From positions 326,535-390,534 of the forward strand of contig JAYQIQ010000001.1 of NCBI GenBank assembly GCA_038141705.1: 64,000 bases of DNA, given 5' to 3'. The notes below the pieces were generated by a model. That model was not told the origin of the DNA, searched no databases, and saw only the letters and a program-made list of their open reading frames with translations. This stretch comes from Eutrophomonas brisbanensis. GTDB taxonomy: Bacteria > Pseudomonadota > Gammaproteobacteria > Burkholderiales > Eutrophovitaceae. Every line of letters starts with the position of its first letter. Position 1 is the first letter of the stretch. The position numbers and the translations under genes were made by a program. Positions 1 through 9,877 of the stretch are shown one piece after another.

Positions 1-688
1 CCTTACGCATTTTCGACAGTAACTCTTTATTAACCAAACTCCTCGTCGAATCGTTAAGAGGAACATGCAGTGTTAAAAAATCTGATTTCTTAGCGAGGTC
101 TTCTATTGAAGATGCCTTCGATACTCCAGCCGGCAAACTCCAAGCGGCCTCAATGGTAATACCTGGGTCAAAACCGATGACTCGCATTCCAAGTTTTAGG
201 GCTACATCAGCAACTAGACTACCTATCATGCCTAAGCCAATGACACCAAGGGTCTTCCCTGGCAACTCAAAGCCCGCAAATTTTTTCTTACCGCCCTCCA
301 CGAGTTCCGAAAAATTTTTACTAGCAGAATCAAGCGACCCAACGAACTCTATCGACTGAGGTATGTTCCTGGCTGACATGAGGAGCCCGGCTAAGACTAA
401 TTCCTTAACCGCATTCGCGTTCGCACCGGGCGTATTAAAAACCGGTATCCCGAGGCTAGTTAATTTTTCTGTTGGAATGTTGTTAGTGCCGGCCCCGGCG
501 CGACCCACCACCAATAGGTTGCTGCCGGTTGCCATTTCCAGTAAATTCGCTGACCTGACCAAGATGGCATGGGGATTCTCGTGCTCCGACTTCACGTCAT
601 AGAGGTTAGGAGAGAACAACTCAATACCCCTCGCGGATATATTGTTCAAGGTCTGAACTTGAAATTTCTCTGCTCTTCTAATAATCAC
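1..688 (-). CDS. serA: D-3-phosphoglycerate dehydrogenase, N-terminal part (runs off window)
   Basis: NAD-dependent oxidation of 3-phosphoglycerate, the first step of serine synthesis in the cytosol. Translating the minus strand from a GTG at 686-688, preceded by AAGGAAGG, gives about 229 residues with no stop before the window edge. Visible features are the substrate-side motif VGRAGAGTNNI, NTPGANANAVKE, and the Rossmann motif GKTLGVIGLGMIGSLVA of D-isomer 2-hydroxyacid dehydrogenases, then FLTLHVPLNDSTR. It starts 9 bases after the serC stop, so the two serine genes form one operon. A GTG start is chosen because the ribosome site sits right before it. The C-terminal part, including any ACT domain, lies outside the window. 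Confidence 0.93.
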   Translation of the reverse strand, partial: MIIRRAEKFQVQTLNNISARGIELFSPNLYDVKSEHENPHAILVRSANLLEMATGSNLLVVGRAGAGTNNIPTEKLTSLGIPVFNTPGANANAVKELVLAGLLMSARNIPQSIEFVGSLDSASKNFSELVEGGKKKFAGFELPGKTLGVIGLGMIGSLVADVALKLGMRVIGFDPGITIEAAWSLPAGVSKASSIEDLAKKSDFLTLHVPLNDSTRSLVNKELLSKMRK

Positions 689-697
689 GCGCCTTCC

Positions 698-1777
698 TTA
701 ACCATTTTCTTTTTCAAACTCAGACATAAAATCAACCAAAGTGCGTACCCCGTGAATGGGCATTGCATTGTAGATTGAAGCTCTTATTCCGCCCACCGAG
801 CGATGCCCCTTAAGTTGAAAGAGACCCCTCTCTTCAGCTTTCCTTAGAAACTCTTTTTCCAGACTGGGTTCGCTGATCCGAAAGGGCACATTCATTCTAG
901 AACGATCCTCTTTTCGGATCGGGCTAACGTAAAAATCTGTGGAATCTATTTTTTCGTAAAGTAAATTCGACTTTTCAATATTTGTTTTCTCGATGACAGA
1001 AAGACCTCCTAGGTCATTTAACCAATCGAACACCAATCCAGATACATACATCGCAAATGTTGGTGGTGTATTTAGCATCGACTGATTTTTATCTTGAATC
1101 GCATAACTTAACATTGAAGGGAGTGAGTCCGGACTGCGCTTTAGAAGGTCTCGACGAATAATTACAATTGTGAGCCCTGCCGGTCCTATATTTTTTTGCG
1201 CTCCCGCATAAATCACCCCAAAATCATCAACTCTCACAGGTCTCGATAAAATGTTCGATGACATGTCAGCCACTAGAGGGCTCGAAAGATTAGTTGGGAA
1301 AGTTTGAAACTCAAGCCCACCAATAGTCTCGTTAGACGTAATATGTAGATAACTCGCATCAGAGCTCATATTCCAAGAAGCAAAATCTGGAATCCTTGAG
1401 AACGACTCACTCTCAGAGCTCGCAACCACGTTCACGTTACGCAACCCTCTCGCTTCTGCGATCGCTTTTTTTGACCACTCACCGGTATAGACGTAGTCCA
1501 CAGAACCATCATCAGGAACCAAATTCAGTAGGAGCTGGAAAACTGGAGCGTAGCCCCCTTGCAAAAATAGCACTGAATAATCCTGAGAAATCCCCATCAG
1601 TCGCCTCAAGCTAGCCTCTGCCCCCTCTGCGATTGACATAAACTCTGGACCTCGATGACTCATCTCCATCACCGACATTCCGGAGCCATTCCAGTCAAGC
1701 ATTTCCTCTTTGGCTTTAAGCAATACAGATTCCGGCAGCACCGCCGGACCAGCGCTGAAGTTATAAATTTGCGTCAA
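698..1777 (-). CDS. serC: Phosphoserine aminotransferase
   Basis: PLP-dependent transamination of 3-phosphohydroxypyruvate to phosphoserine, the second step of serine synthesis; the enzyme also acts in pyridoxine synthesis in this group. The 359-residue length is normal for SerC. It begins with the typical NFSAGPAVLPESV, and the PLP lysine is K195 in YAGAQKNIGPAG. The C-terminal GHRSVGGIRASIYNAMP is also diagnostic. An AAGGAG-like ribosome site precedes the ATG. It lies between gyrA and serA, all leftward, and is intact in contrast to its neighbour gyrA. Confidence 0.97.
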   Translation of the reverse strand: MTQIYNFSAGPAVLPESVLLKAKEEMLDWNGSGMSVMEMSHRGPEFMSIAEGAEASLRRLMGISQDYSVLFLQGGYAPVFQLLLNLVPDDGSVDYVYTGEWSKKAIAEARGLRNVNVVASSESESFSRIPDFASWNMSSDASYLHITSNETIGGLEFQTFPTNLSSPLVADMSSNILSRPVRVDDFGVIYAGAQKNIGPAGLTIVIIRRDLLKRSPDSLPSMLSYAIQDKNQSMLNTPPTFAMYVSGLVFDWLNDLGGLSVIEKTNIEKSNLLYEKIDSTDFYVSPIRKEDRSRMNVPFRISEPSLEKEFLRKAEERGLFQLKGHRSVGGIRASIYNAMPIHGVRTLVDFMSEFEKENG

Positions 1778-1819
1778 ATGAAACTCCTTAAGGAATGAAT
1801 AACGAAAAAATTAGTGGAC

Positions 1820-4408
1820 TTACTGATCGTCGGCGATCGGGATCTCCGTCGGAGTAGGAGAATCTTCAACGTCGTCAATGACACTCTCATCAACTTTTAC
1901 GAGGCCGGCTAGCTTCTCATCATTACCAAGGTTGATAAGACGAACGCCCTGCGTACTCCTGCCCATTTCTCTAATCTGACGGATCTCCGTCCTAATCAAA
2001 ACTCCACCGGTTGTAATAAGCATCGCCTCGTCAGACTCGGTTACGAGCGTTGCGGACACAACTTTTCCGTTCCGCTCACTCGTTTGAATTGCAACGACCC
2101 CCTGGGTACCCCTCGAATGAGCGGTGAATTCAACCACCTTCGTTCTCTTGCCATAACCATTCTCCGTCGCGGTCAAAATACTTTTATTTTCATCGTCAGA
2201 AATCACCAATGAAATAAGTGCATGGTCAGAAGGCAGTTTCATTCCACGGACCCCACGAGCTCCACGCCCCATAGCTCTAACATTGGTCTCTCGGAAACGT
2301 ACCGCTTTCCCACCATCGGAGAACAACATGACATCCTGTTTTCCATCGGTGATCGCAACACCAACAAGATGATCCCCTCATCCAAGTCAACAGCGATGAT
2401 ACCCATCTGTCTCGGACGTGAAAAATGAGACAGCGGAGACTTTTTAACAACGCCTCGAGATGTCGCCATAAACACGAAGTGATCATCATTAAACTCAGTG
2501 ACCGGAAGGATAGCTGTGATCTTTTCGCCCTCGGAAAGTTGAACCATATTCACAATTGGCTTACCCCGGCTAGTTCGCCCCCTTGGGGAACTTCATAAAC
2601 TTTCAGCCAATACATCTTCCCTGGTCGGAGAAACACAAGATGTAATCGTGGGTATGAGCGATAAAGAGGTTATCCACAAAATCATCCTCTTTTGTCTTAG
2701 TCGCCTGTTTACCTCGACCACCTCTGCGCTGCGCTCGATAATCGCTTAAAGGTTGAGATTTGATATAGCCGGAGTGCGATAAAGTGACAACAACATCTTC
2801 TGGCGTAATCAAATCTTCAAGAGAAATATCCTGAGCGTTTACTTCTATTTGACTTCGACGCACATCAGAGAAATCATTTTTTGTCTGGGACAACTCCTCA
2901 CGGATAATGACTCGAACTCGATCTGCGTTACCCAAAATATCCTGCAAGTCAGCGATGATATCCATCACCTCTTGATACTCATCTTCAATTTTTTTCTGCT
3001 CTAGACCTGTTAAGCGCTGGAGTTGCATTTCAAGAATTTTTTGGGCCTGCACTTCCGATAAGTGATAGCCATCTTCCCGCAAACCATGAGACATATCCGC
3101 ATCCCCGTCGACTGGCTTTTCTATTCTCGATAGTAGCCCCTCCACCAATTCTGATCTCCAAACTCTGGAAATCAGCTCACGCTTCGCCTCAGGGGGGGTT
3201 TGCATTGCTTTGATAAGCGCAATAATTTCATCAACATTCGATAACGCAACAGCCAAGCCTTCGAGAATATGCGCTCGCTCTTTCGCTTTTTTTAACTCAA
3301 AAATAGTTCTCCGAGTGACCACCTCTTTGCGGTGGCGAACGAACTCCTCAATAAATTGTTTGAGGTTCAACAAGCGCGGCTGCCCATCAACAAGCGCCAC
3401 CATATTCATCCCAAACGTATCCTGCAGTTGCGTTTCTTTATAGAGGTTATTGAGTACAACTTCCGCTATCTCGCCACGTTTTAGCTCTAAGACGACCCGC
3501 ATGCCGGATTTGTCCGATTCGTCACGGATACCAGATGGCGAGAGCCCTTCAATACGTTTATCCCTGACAAGCTCTCCGATGCGCATAAGAAGCGAAGACT
3601 TATTAACCTGATACGGCAACTCATCGATGATAATTGCTTGACGATTCCCGCCTTCGAGATCCTCAAAATGAGTTTTAGCGCGCATCACCACACGACCCCG
3701 ACCCGTCCGGTAAGCCTCTTTCACTCCCGCGGTACCGTAAATAATCCCCCGAGTCGGGAAATCAGGAGCAGGAATAATCTCAATCAACTCCTCTATTGTT
3801 GTTTCTGGGTTATCTAGAAGAGTCAAACAAGCGTCAATCACCTCGTTAATGTTGTGCGGCGGTATATTCGTCGCCATTCCAACCGCTATACCAGACGAAC
3901 CGTTAACAAGAAGGTTGGGAATTCTCGCAGGCATAACTAGAGGCTCTAGTTCTTTGCCATCGTAATTCGGGCCGAAATCCACCGTCTCCTTGTCAAGGTC
4001 GGAAAGTATTTCAGCGGCAATCTTTTCAAGCCGACACTCGGTGTAACGCATAGCGGCCGCATTATCACCATCCACTGATCCAAAATTACCCTGTCCGTCT
4101 ACGATTGGGTAGCGAAGGCTAAAATCTTGAGCCATCCTAACCAAAGTGTCGTAAATCGCGCTGTCGCCGTGCGGGTGGTACTTACCCATCACCTCTCCAA
4201 CTACACGCGCACATTTGACGTAAGGTCGATTCCAGAGATTATTGGATTCATACATCGCGTATAAAATTCGACGGTGTACCGGCTTCAAACCATCTCGAAC
4301 ATCGGGTAGCGCCCTGCCAACGATCACACTCATTGCGTAATCGAGATAGGAGCGCTTCATCTCCTCTTCAAGACTTATGGGTAGGGTTTCTTTTGCGAAT
4401 TGCTCCAT
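1820..4408 (-). CDS. gyrA: DNA gyrase subunit A (interrupted by two small indels)
   Basis: Catalytic DNA-cleaving subunit of gyrase, acting with GyrB. The reading frame comes in three pieces: 2603-4408 (601 residues, breakage-reunion core), about 2380-2630, and 1820-2380 (C-terminal DNA-wrapping beta-pinwheel, with the gyrA-box-like patch GRGARGVRG). Joined, they give about 860 residues, the normal length. The quinolone-resistance region is wild type (S83 and D87 in HPHGDSAIYDT) and the catalytic tyrosine is Y122 in AMRYTEC. Breaks occur near 2630 (a missing base before the MYWLKVYEVPQGGR codons) and near 2378 (G run in LDEGDHLVG). Because gyrA is essential and otherwise perfect, sequencing error is the likely cause. 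Confidence 0.95.
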
Positions 4409-4634
4409 TAGAACTTTCTATCTTGCGGTGGGTCAGAACGTAAGGATCACGAAGGGAGTTGTGGGTTTGGAAAATCTTTGTTTTTCTCGTTTTTTCACAA
4501 ACCAGATGATATCATAATTATGGGTCAAATTCCCCCTACGAGAAGCGAAAAATTAAGTATCTTAACCCTGTGAATCTCTACGCACTAAGATTTACTTTCC
4601 TCATCAAAAAGTATGAAAGGGAAAGCCTAACTAC

Positions 4635-5330
4635 ATGTTAAATGTCGATCAGAGCGAACTAAAAAAATTCGAAGTTTTAGCCCACAAGTGGTGGGACCCG
4701 AACAGCGAATTTAAACCGTTACACGACATCAATCCACTGAGGTTGAACTTGATTAGGAAATTCGTGAACGTCGAGGACAAGGACATTCTTGATGTCGGTT
4801 GCGGCGGCGGCATTCTTGCTGAGGGGCTTGCAAAAAACGGGGGGCGCGTACTTGGGATAGACCTAGCTGACAAACCACTGGGCGTGGCTAAACTTCACTC
4901 ACAAGAGAGCCAAGTGCCAGTGGCCTACGAAAAAATCTCCGTAGAAGAACTGAGAGATCAGGGGCGCAAACAGTTTGACATGATTACCTGCATGGAAATG
5001 TTAGAACACGTACCGAATCCGATTGAGACTGTGAGGGCATGCGCAGATCTAACGCGAGATGGAGGTTGGTGTTTCTTCTCAACGATTTCAAAAACCCCCA
5101 AAGCGTTTTTATTCGCGATCGTTGGCGCAGAGTATGTTCTCAAGCTCTTACCCAAAGGGACCCACGAATTTAAAAAATTTATCAGACCTTCCGACCTTTC
5201 AAAAATGTGCAGGTCATCTGGCCTAGAGATTTTGGATGTCATCGGAATGACATACAACCCGTTTACAAAGGTCTACTCACTTGGGAAAGACACAGATGTG
5301 AACTACACCCTCGTGACCAGAAAAGTATAG
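4635..5330 (+). CDS. ubiG: Ubiquinone biosynthesis O-methyltransferase
   Basis: SAM-dependent methyltransferase performing the two O-methylations of ubiquinone synthesis. The 231-residue length matches UbiG. The N-terminus FEVLAHKWWDPNSEFKPLH is the typical UbiG signature. Motif I, LDVGCGGGILAEGLAK, binds SAM at about residues 52-67. The membrane-association/insertion segment around KTPKAFLFAIVGAEYVLKLLPKGTH and the end GMTYNPF are also family-specific. It is divergent from gyrA, as in E. coli, with 226 bases between that must hold both promoters. Confidence 0.96.
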   Translation: MLNVDQSELKKFEVLAHKWWDPNSEFKPLHDINPLRLNLIRKFVNVEDKDILDVGCGGGILAEGLAKNGGRVLGIDLADKPLGVAKLHSQESQVPVAYEKISVEELRDQGRKQFDMITCMEMLEHVPNPIETVRACADLTRDGGWCFFSTISKTPKAFLFAIVGAEYVLKLLPKGTHEFKKFIRPSDLSKMCRSSGLEILDVIGMTYNPFTKVYSLGKDTDVNYTLVTRKV

Positions 5331-5379
5331 GATATGGACTTACTGCTTAAGGAATAAAAACATATTACTGGGGACAAAT

Positions 5380-5970
5380 ATGAAAATCGCTAAAACAAAA
5401 TTTGCTTTGCTCTTTTCCGTGTTGGCCGGCTTCGCGCTCCTCGGATGTGTTCCTGGCCCACAAATGCTGACGATAAAACCTGATGTAACGCTACCAGCCA
5501 AATCCGGGGATGCCGAAGTAACGCTAGGGGTCGAGATAATCGATGCACTTGGCTCGCAAAAAATCGGTATTGCGGGAGATCCAAACGGAGACAATTTTGA
5601 TATAACCCTCACGGGAGACATGGCTAGCGCTTTGGCACCGACCATACAGGCAGGTCTGGAAAACCAAGGGTTTAAAGTGAGTACCCCCATCCGCAGAAAC
5701 GCCTAATGTATTAACCGTAGAGGTTCAGAAAATTGCGCTTAGCTCTACGAAAGAAAAAATCAAATACGTAACTAAACTCGAAGTTGAGATTGTCGCAAAA
5801 GCTAGAAATGGAGGCTCAAATATAGCCGTCGATACTCAGTTACTGCAGAGAAGGAATCCGCCTCGGTCTCCTCCTCGGAAAATAGCAAATTAATGCTCAA
5901 TTCAGCCGTTTCCGATGGCATATCAGCGATGCTAAATGACGAAAAGCTTATCGAGACTCTGAAAAAATAA
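5380..5970 (+). CDS. YajG-like outer membrane lipoprotein (two frameshifts)
   Basis: Predicted lipoprotein of the YajG family, function unknown. The first piece (5380-5706) has a signal peptide with lipobox LLGC at about residues 20-23. It continues with NVLTVEVQKIALSSTKEK in another frame from about 5702, and YSVTAEKESASVSSSENSK from about 5835, ending at a TAA at 5968-5970. Joined, it is about 190 residues and resembles YajG in the order of signal, beta-rich middle (T..DIAI-like VEIVAKARNG) and C-terminal helix. The two frame changes resemble the indels in gyrA. It follows ubiG by about 50 bases. Confidence 0.75.
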
Positions 5971-6029
5971 TAACTAGAAAAATAGCCCTAAAGTTGAGGT
6001 TACGGTAAACTTCCCAGCGTAGTTGCTGT

Positions 6030-6392
6030 GGGGGCGACCTGGTTTCGACGTGGGTTGCGAAACAGTTCGGTGCATGCCAAGGTCCAGTCACCTTGTAAAT
6101 CAGCTGGAAAACGTATAGTCGCAAACGACGAACGTTACGCTCTAGCCGCCTAATACCGGCTGGACTCCGCACCAATTTTCTCTCGGGTTGGGCCAGGCAA
6201 CTGGCAGCGGAGTCATAAACGAGAGATCGTGCAGATTGCGGTTACTTCGATTTGCATTAAACTTTAGGTAACTCGTCTGGCTCACGTCTGTCTATCGACG
6301 CAAGCTGGATTAAATTTAAAGATAAGACTAAGCATGTAGTACCGCCTGCAGAGGGCTTGCGGACGGGAGTTCGATTCTCCCCGCCTCCACCA
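6030..6392 (+). ncRNA. ssrA: tmRNA (transfer-messenger RNA)
   Basis: Trans-translation RNA that rescues stalled ribosomes with SmpB. The 5' end GGGGGCGACCTGG pairs as a 7-bp acceptor stem with CGCCTCC before ACCA at the 3' end. The T-arm reads GGACGGGAGTTCGATTCTCC. The tag reading frame at 6121-6153 encodes ANDERYALAA followed by TAA, one residue different from the E. coli tag ANDENYALAA, and the ALAA degron for ClpXP is intact. The length of 363 is normal for proteobacteria. The 3' end of ssrA is a classic target for integrating islands, and block 2 begins just downstream. Confidence 0.98.
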
Positions 6393-6398
6393 ATCGTT

Positions 6399-6430
6399 AA
6401 AAAACCAACTTCTCTTAGTTGGTTTTTTTT
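6399..6430 (+). terminator. Intrinsic terminator of tmRNA
   Basis: AAAAAACCAACT, a six-base loop TCTCTT, then AGTTGG and a run of eight T. It sits directly after the tmRNA 3' end, so it terminates ssrA. It marks the last base that clearly belongs to block 1. Confidence 0.93.
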
Positions 6431-6439
6431 CGCCTACTA

Positions 6440-6941
6440 CCGCGTGTTTGCGCGGATTCCTGTGGGTTCTTACGGACTTCAAAGCTCGCCATTTCTGCCA
6501 GTAACCGGCAGGTATTACTCTCCGTTTACGCATTCTCTCCGAACCTCCCAACAGGCACAGGCCGAAGTCCGGAAGGCACGCCTGCCACCCTACCAGCGAT
6601 CGGATGTCATCGGTGCCGTAACGTTTGACATACTCCAGTGCGACCATTGCCCCCATGCTCCAACCAGCAATGGATACACGACGATCAGCTTTGCACCAAC
6701 GAATGAAGCAGCTCAGCAAACCTTCCTATTGAATAGAAATACTCCAACGAATGCCATGTGTCGCTCCCTCTGGCAGATTTTCCTCTGCCAGGAAAATTCG
6801 AATGCGCTCCACACTGCGAAGATGCTCGCAAACACCATCCCAGATAGTCAGATCGCTCTGCAAACCATGCAGCAGGATCAGTGGTGGACCTGAACCCTCA
6901 GACCGAACTTCGGTGCTCGCGCCAGACAGGTTCGATGGCAT
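6440..6941 (-). pseudogene. Alpha/beta hydrolase, broken and 3'-truncated
   Basis: Remnant of an alpha/beta-fold hydrolase. The N-terminal piece (6726-6941) contains PPLILLHGLQSDLTIWD, the typical strand-3 and HG oxyanion motif. The second piece (6560-6719), in another frame, has the nucleophile elbow SIAGWSMGAMVALEYVKRYG (GxSxG). After about 6560 the homology fades and the frame runs into the terminator and tmRNA on the opposite strand, so the histidine-bearing C-terminus is missing. The block 1/block 2 junction therefore cuts this gene. Substrate cannot be guessed. Confidence 0.7.
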
Positions 6942-7333
6942 GTCGAGCCAACGGCATTCGGTGACAACATATTTTCGCTTCCACGAACGCAGGACAATGC
7001 CGGTGTGGATTGCTGGATCTCTTCAATCAGACGATCCAATTGGCCTTCCCGCACCTCCCATTCGTTGTCTAATTTTGCGACAAACTGCACCATCAGACGA
7101 ATGGAAAAGGCATCAGCCACCGCGGGGTCGCCAGTACGATGCAACAGCAGAGCATGGGCCAGTCTTGCCGGCGAGTCACCTTCATAGCCCCATTCGAAGT
7201 CATCGTTCGACGTCTCGTCGAGCGCGAGCAGCTTCGTCAGAGGAGCCCCTTTGTACATGACCACCAGACCGTCGATGGTGCGCTCTCCGCTGTAGATACC
7301 CGCAGATGGCTGCTCCTGTGCGATTTTGATCAT
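6878..7333 (-). CDS. DUF6166-like protein
   Basis: A 151-residue frame; the first 100 residues look real: VVMYKGAPLTKLLALDETSNDDFEWGYEGDSPARLAHALLL, then a helical segment up to LIEEIQQSTP. The pattern FxWGYxGxSPARLAxALLxxxTGD is that of the DUF6166 family, whose function is unknown. The last 40 residues overlap the start of the hydrolase remnant and may be out of frame through an indel. The start codon overlaps the stop of the 61-residue membrane gene by four bases (ATGA-type), suggesting translational coupling. Confidence 0.6.
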   Translation of the reverse strand: MIKIAQEQPSAGIYSGERTIDGLVVMYKGAPLTKLLALDETSNDDFEWGYEGDSPARLAHALLLHRTGDPAVADAFSIRLMVQFVAKLDNEWEVREGQLDRLIEEIQQSTPALSCVRGSENMLSPNAVGSTCHRTCLARAPKFGLRVQVHH

Positions 7334-7515
7334 TTGTTACCCTCGTCTTTTTTCTGCACCGCCGACATGGACCAAAGGCCGAGCATCAGAAATACAACCA
7401 ATACAATGAGATAGGGAATGTTGCGCTCCATACCCATCGCTACTTCGATCCAATAGCCCAGTACTCCTGCGCATAAAAGCAGCACGGAGAACATAACTTT
7501 CTTGTCCACAGGCAT
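7330..7515 (-). CDS. Small two-helix membrane protein
   Basis: A 61-residue protein with two hydrophobic stretches, VMFSVLLLCAGVLGYWIEV and NIPYLIVLVVFLMLGLWSM, separated by a short polar turn, with a charged KKDEGNK tail. No family is recognised. Four-base overlap with the downstream DUF6166-like gene supports its being real. It lies downstream of the fatty acid hydroxylase gene on the same strand, about 45 bases away. Confidence 0.6.
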   Translation of the reverse strand: MPVDKKVMFSVLLLCAGVLGYWIEVAMGMERNIPYLIVLVVFLMLGLWSMSAVQKKDEGNK

Positions 7516-7559
7516 CGCTCATCTCCTAGAATTCTCAGAGTTTGTTAAACATTGACGCC

Positions 7560-8351
7560 TCACCGGAAATCAGGCTTGGTGTCGATCGGTGTTTCGACCG
7601 GCGTCTTGCGGGTTTTGCGAAGGTCCTTCTTCACATACTTGGTGCTGTAACCATTAAACAAATGTCCGAACAGGCCACGATCCAGGTCGGAAGTGCCGTA
7701 GACCCAGTCCCAAAACGGAAATACAATGCTCATGTTGTATTCCATCATCACGGAAGAATCGTGGTGTGCGGTGTGATGCCGCCTAGCGGTGTTCACGATG
7801 GGGCAGTGGCGCAGAAACCAATTATCGTCCACATGGCACAGGAAATGCAGTAGCTCATAGAACACATAGCTTCCAATGGCGGTTGCAAGGATGAGCCAGC
7901 CAACATTCACAGAAATGATTATCCCAGCCAGAAAGGCAAATGGTATTGTGGTCAGCGTGAAAAACACGAGGGTGAACGGCGGAAATATCGTGACACGCCA
8001 GTCCTTATGGCTGGCGAATCGTGGCTCCTCCGCCGTAAAGAACTGGTGATGCATCAGGGTGTGACGCACATAGGTCAGGCGCCAGAACGGGGATTTCGAA
8101 GGCCGATGTGCTAAGAAGCGATGAAACAGGTACTCCACCCACTGGGCAAATAAAAACACCGCTGGCACAAAAAGCCATTCCCACCACAACACATTGCTGA
8201 TGTGACGCGTCGCAAAATAGATCTCGTACAGACCCACCCCGAGAATCAGGAAGGCGTGGTAATAGCCGTTGTAGAAGCCGCTCAGGCGCGAGCGGTAGAT
8301 TTCCCGGTATTTACGCTGGCGTAGCCCCATTGGGCTGTGAACAAGTTCCAT
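7560..8351 (-). CDS. Fatty acid hydroxylase / sterol desaturase family protein
   Basis: Membrane di-iron oxygenase of the fatty acid hydroxylase superfamily (PF04116 type), about 264 residues. All histidine clusters are present: HRFLAH, RHTLMHH, HFLCHVDD and RRHHTAHHD, with four hydrophobic segments between them. Substrate is unknown; relatives hydroxylate fatty acids, sterols or carotenoids. A longer frame begins at 8432, but I choose the ATG at 8351 because CAGGAG lies about six bases before it; an ATG at 8357 is the alternative. The native end appears intact. Confidence 0.85.
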   Translation of the reverse strand: MELVHSPMGLRQRKYREIYRSRLSGFYNGYYHAFLILGVGLYEIYFATRHISNVLWWEWLFVPAVFLFAQWVEYLFHRFLAHRPSKSPFWRLTYVRHTLMHHQFFTAEEPRFASHKDWRVTIFPPFTLVFFTLTTIPFAFLAGIIISVNVGWLILATAIGSYVFYELLHFLCHVDDNWFLRHCPIVNTARRHHTAHHDSSVMMEYNMSIVFPFWDWVYGTSDLDRGLFGHLFNGYSTKYVKKDLRKTRKTPVETPIDTKPDFR

Positions 8352-8467
8352 GGTCATCTCCTGAATGTCTACATGATTGCATGCATTTACATAAAATATA
8401 TGTGTAGTATGCGACATATATATATGATGCATACATAGGGAAAACCCGTAATTTGGTTGCTAAGACC

Positions 8468-8490
8468 CATCCCATTATACACAAGTCCCC
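8468..8490 (+). repeat. IS4-like left terminal inverted repeat
   Basis: CATCCCATTATACACAAGTC followed by CCC. It matches the reverse complement of the right end with one difference over the first 23 bases, and carries the transposase stop codon (8475-8477). Confidence 0.85.
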
Positions 8491-9807
8491 ACTTCACTGA
8501 ACTCTCTGGCGTAGCGGGCACCTTCCACAAGATGGCTATCTCCTGCAATCCCAGCCACAGCGTCTTGGCACCGGGTTCACCATCTCCCTTTCTTGCCAGA
8601 AAGCCACCGCGCTGGGCGATCAGGCGGATCACTTCGTTCAGGGTCGGCATCTTTTAGGCACCGGCTTTTTGTTCAAGATGAACGCCGCTCGCCACTCATC
8701 GGGCTCGAACACCAGAGCCGCATCCAGTTCGGGCACCGTGCGCCCCAGGCGCATCAGGCGGTTGATGCGCCAGGCAATCACCATGTAAATGGCCAGCGCT
8801 GATTCCAGTCTGTCCTTGTCGCTCAGCTGCAAGCGCTCGACCCGGCAGCCCTCCTTCAAAATCAGGAAGAACAATTCAATCTCCCAGCGCGCGCGGTACC
8901 AGTCAATCAGCTCGCTGGCTTGCTCGAGCGTGCTGGCCTCGCGGTTGCTCAGCAGGCGCCACTGCACTGGCTTGGTGCCCTCAGGGGCGCTCACTTCCGA
9001 GGCGATCAGGCAGGTCACTTCAATGTGCCCTTGGCTTTTGTCTTTGAGGCTCAGGCGCTGTAGCCGGATATCTTGCTCGACCATGCGGCTCTTGCGCCCG
9101 CGCCCTGCGGGCAGCATGAAGCGGATGCGTCCGATGGGCGTTTGTGCCATCACCTGATCCCACAGCTTGGCGCCCCCGGGCAGCACCCGGTTGTGCTGGC
9201 TGCGCACCAAATAGTCGGCCGGGTAGCCCAGATCACGCGCCTTGAGCATCAACTCCAGCATGTCGGACTCGCGGTCGCCAATGCACACGTGGCGCGTATC
9301 GGGCAACTGCTGGCCGCTCTCGGCAATGCGCTCGTAGCTCTCGATCCAGCGGCTGCTCTCGCACAGGCCGGATCGCTTGCCGTCTTCGCCCTTGAATTGG
9401 CGCGCCCAGGTCCAGGCGTTGAAGACGCCCAGTGGCTCGCGCTCGGCGCTGACAACGTACGTTGGGTGCAGGTACAGCCCGCGCTGGGCCTCAAAGCTGA
9501 GCGGCCCCAGGCCCGCGATGGCCTGGCCGTTGTAGTCGAGCTCGGTGGTGTCCTGAATGCACAGCACCACCTTGTGCTGGGCCATGCGCACCTGGCTGGC
9601 CTGCCAGTGCGGCGCCAGAACCTTGTCCCAGCTAACCTCTTGGTTGCGCAGGAACCGATACGCCGCCGCCGTCTCGGCCCAGCTTTGGCAGGCGTTGGGG
9701 ATACTGGCCGAGGGCTTTTGCCCCAGTCGCTCGGCCAGCAGCACGGCGCGCCGGTTCAGGCGAGGATCGCCCAGCTCTATCGCTTTGAACTCGTCTGCCA
9801 ATCGCAC
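8475..9807 (-). CDS. IS4-family transposase (two frameshifts)
   Basis: DDE transposase of the Tn5/IS50 type. The N-terminal ELGDPRLNRRAVLLAERLG resembles the Tn5 DNA-binding domain. Catalytic acids are visible in IQDTTEL (first D), IGDRESDM (second D) and YRARWEIELFFLILKEG (the Y-R-E-K signature with E). The C-terminal Tn5 dimerisation-type region PTLNEVIRLIAQRGGFL..GDGEPGAKTLWLGLQE is in another frame after a missing A near 8648. A second shift near 8535 restores VEGARYAREFSEVGTCV and a TAA inside the left repeat. As read it would be inactive, but the indels resemble those elsewhere. Confidence 0.88.
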
Positions 9808-9854
9808 TGGCGTCTCCTTGTGCGCTCACTTTGAGCGGGGTGCAGTTTAGTGGC

Positions 9855-9877
9855 GGGGACTTGTGTGTAATGGGATG
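9855..9877 (-). repeat. IS4-like right terminal inverted repeat
   Basis: Reads on the minus strand CATCCCATTACACACAAGTC then CCC, the partner of the left repeat. Beyond it begins the truncated DUF4297-like gene. Confidence 0.85.

Larger units (their letters stand above)
8468..9877 (-). mobile_element. IS4-family (IS50-like) insertion sequence
   Basis: About 1.41 kb, bounded by inverted repeats and filled by one transposase gene. The right end is embedded in the 5' part of the DUF4297-like defence gene, which lacks its N-terminus, and the left end lies 117 bases upstream of the fatty acid hydroxylase. The flanks TGCTAAGACC and CATTAAGTGG do not match as a target duplication, so a rearrangement or deletion after insertion is likely. 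Confidence 0.85.

Noticed and set aside
1..602. Plus-strand frames in the first 600 bases
   Set aside because: They lie opposite serA, whose motifs are clear on the minus strand.
9073..9834. Long plus-strand frame opposite the IS4 transposase
   Set aside because: GC-rich shadow of a well-recognised transposase on the other strand.
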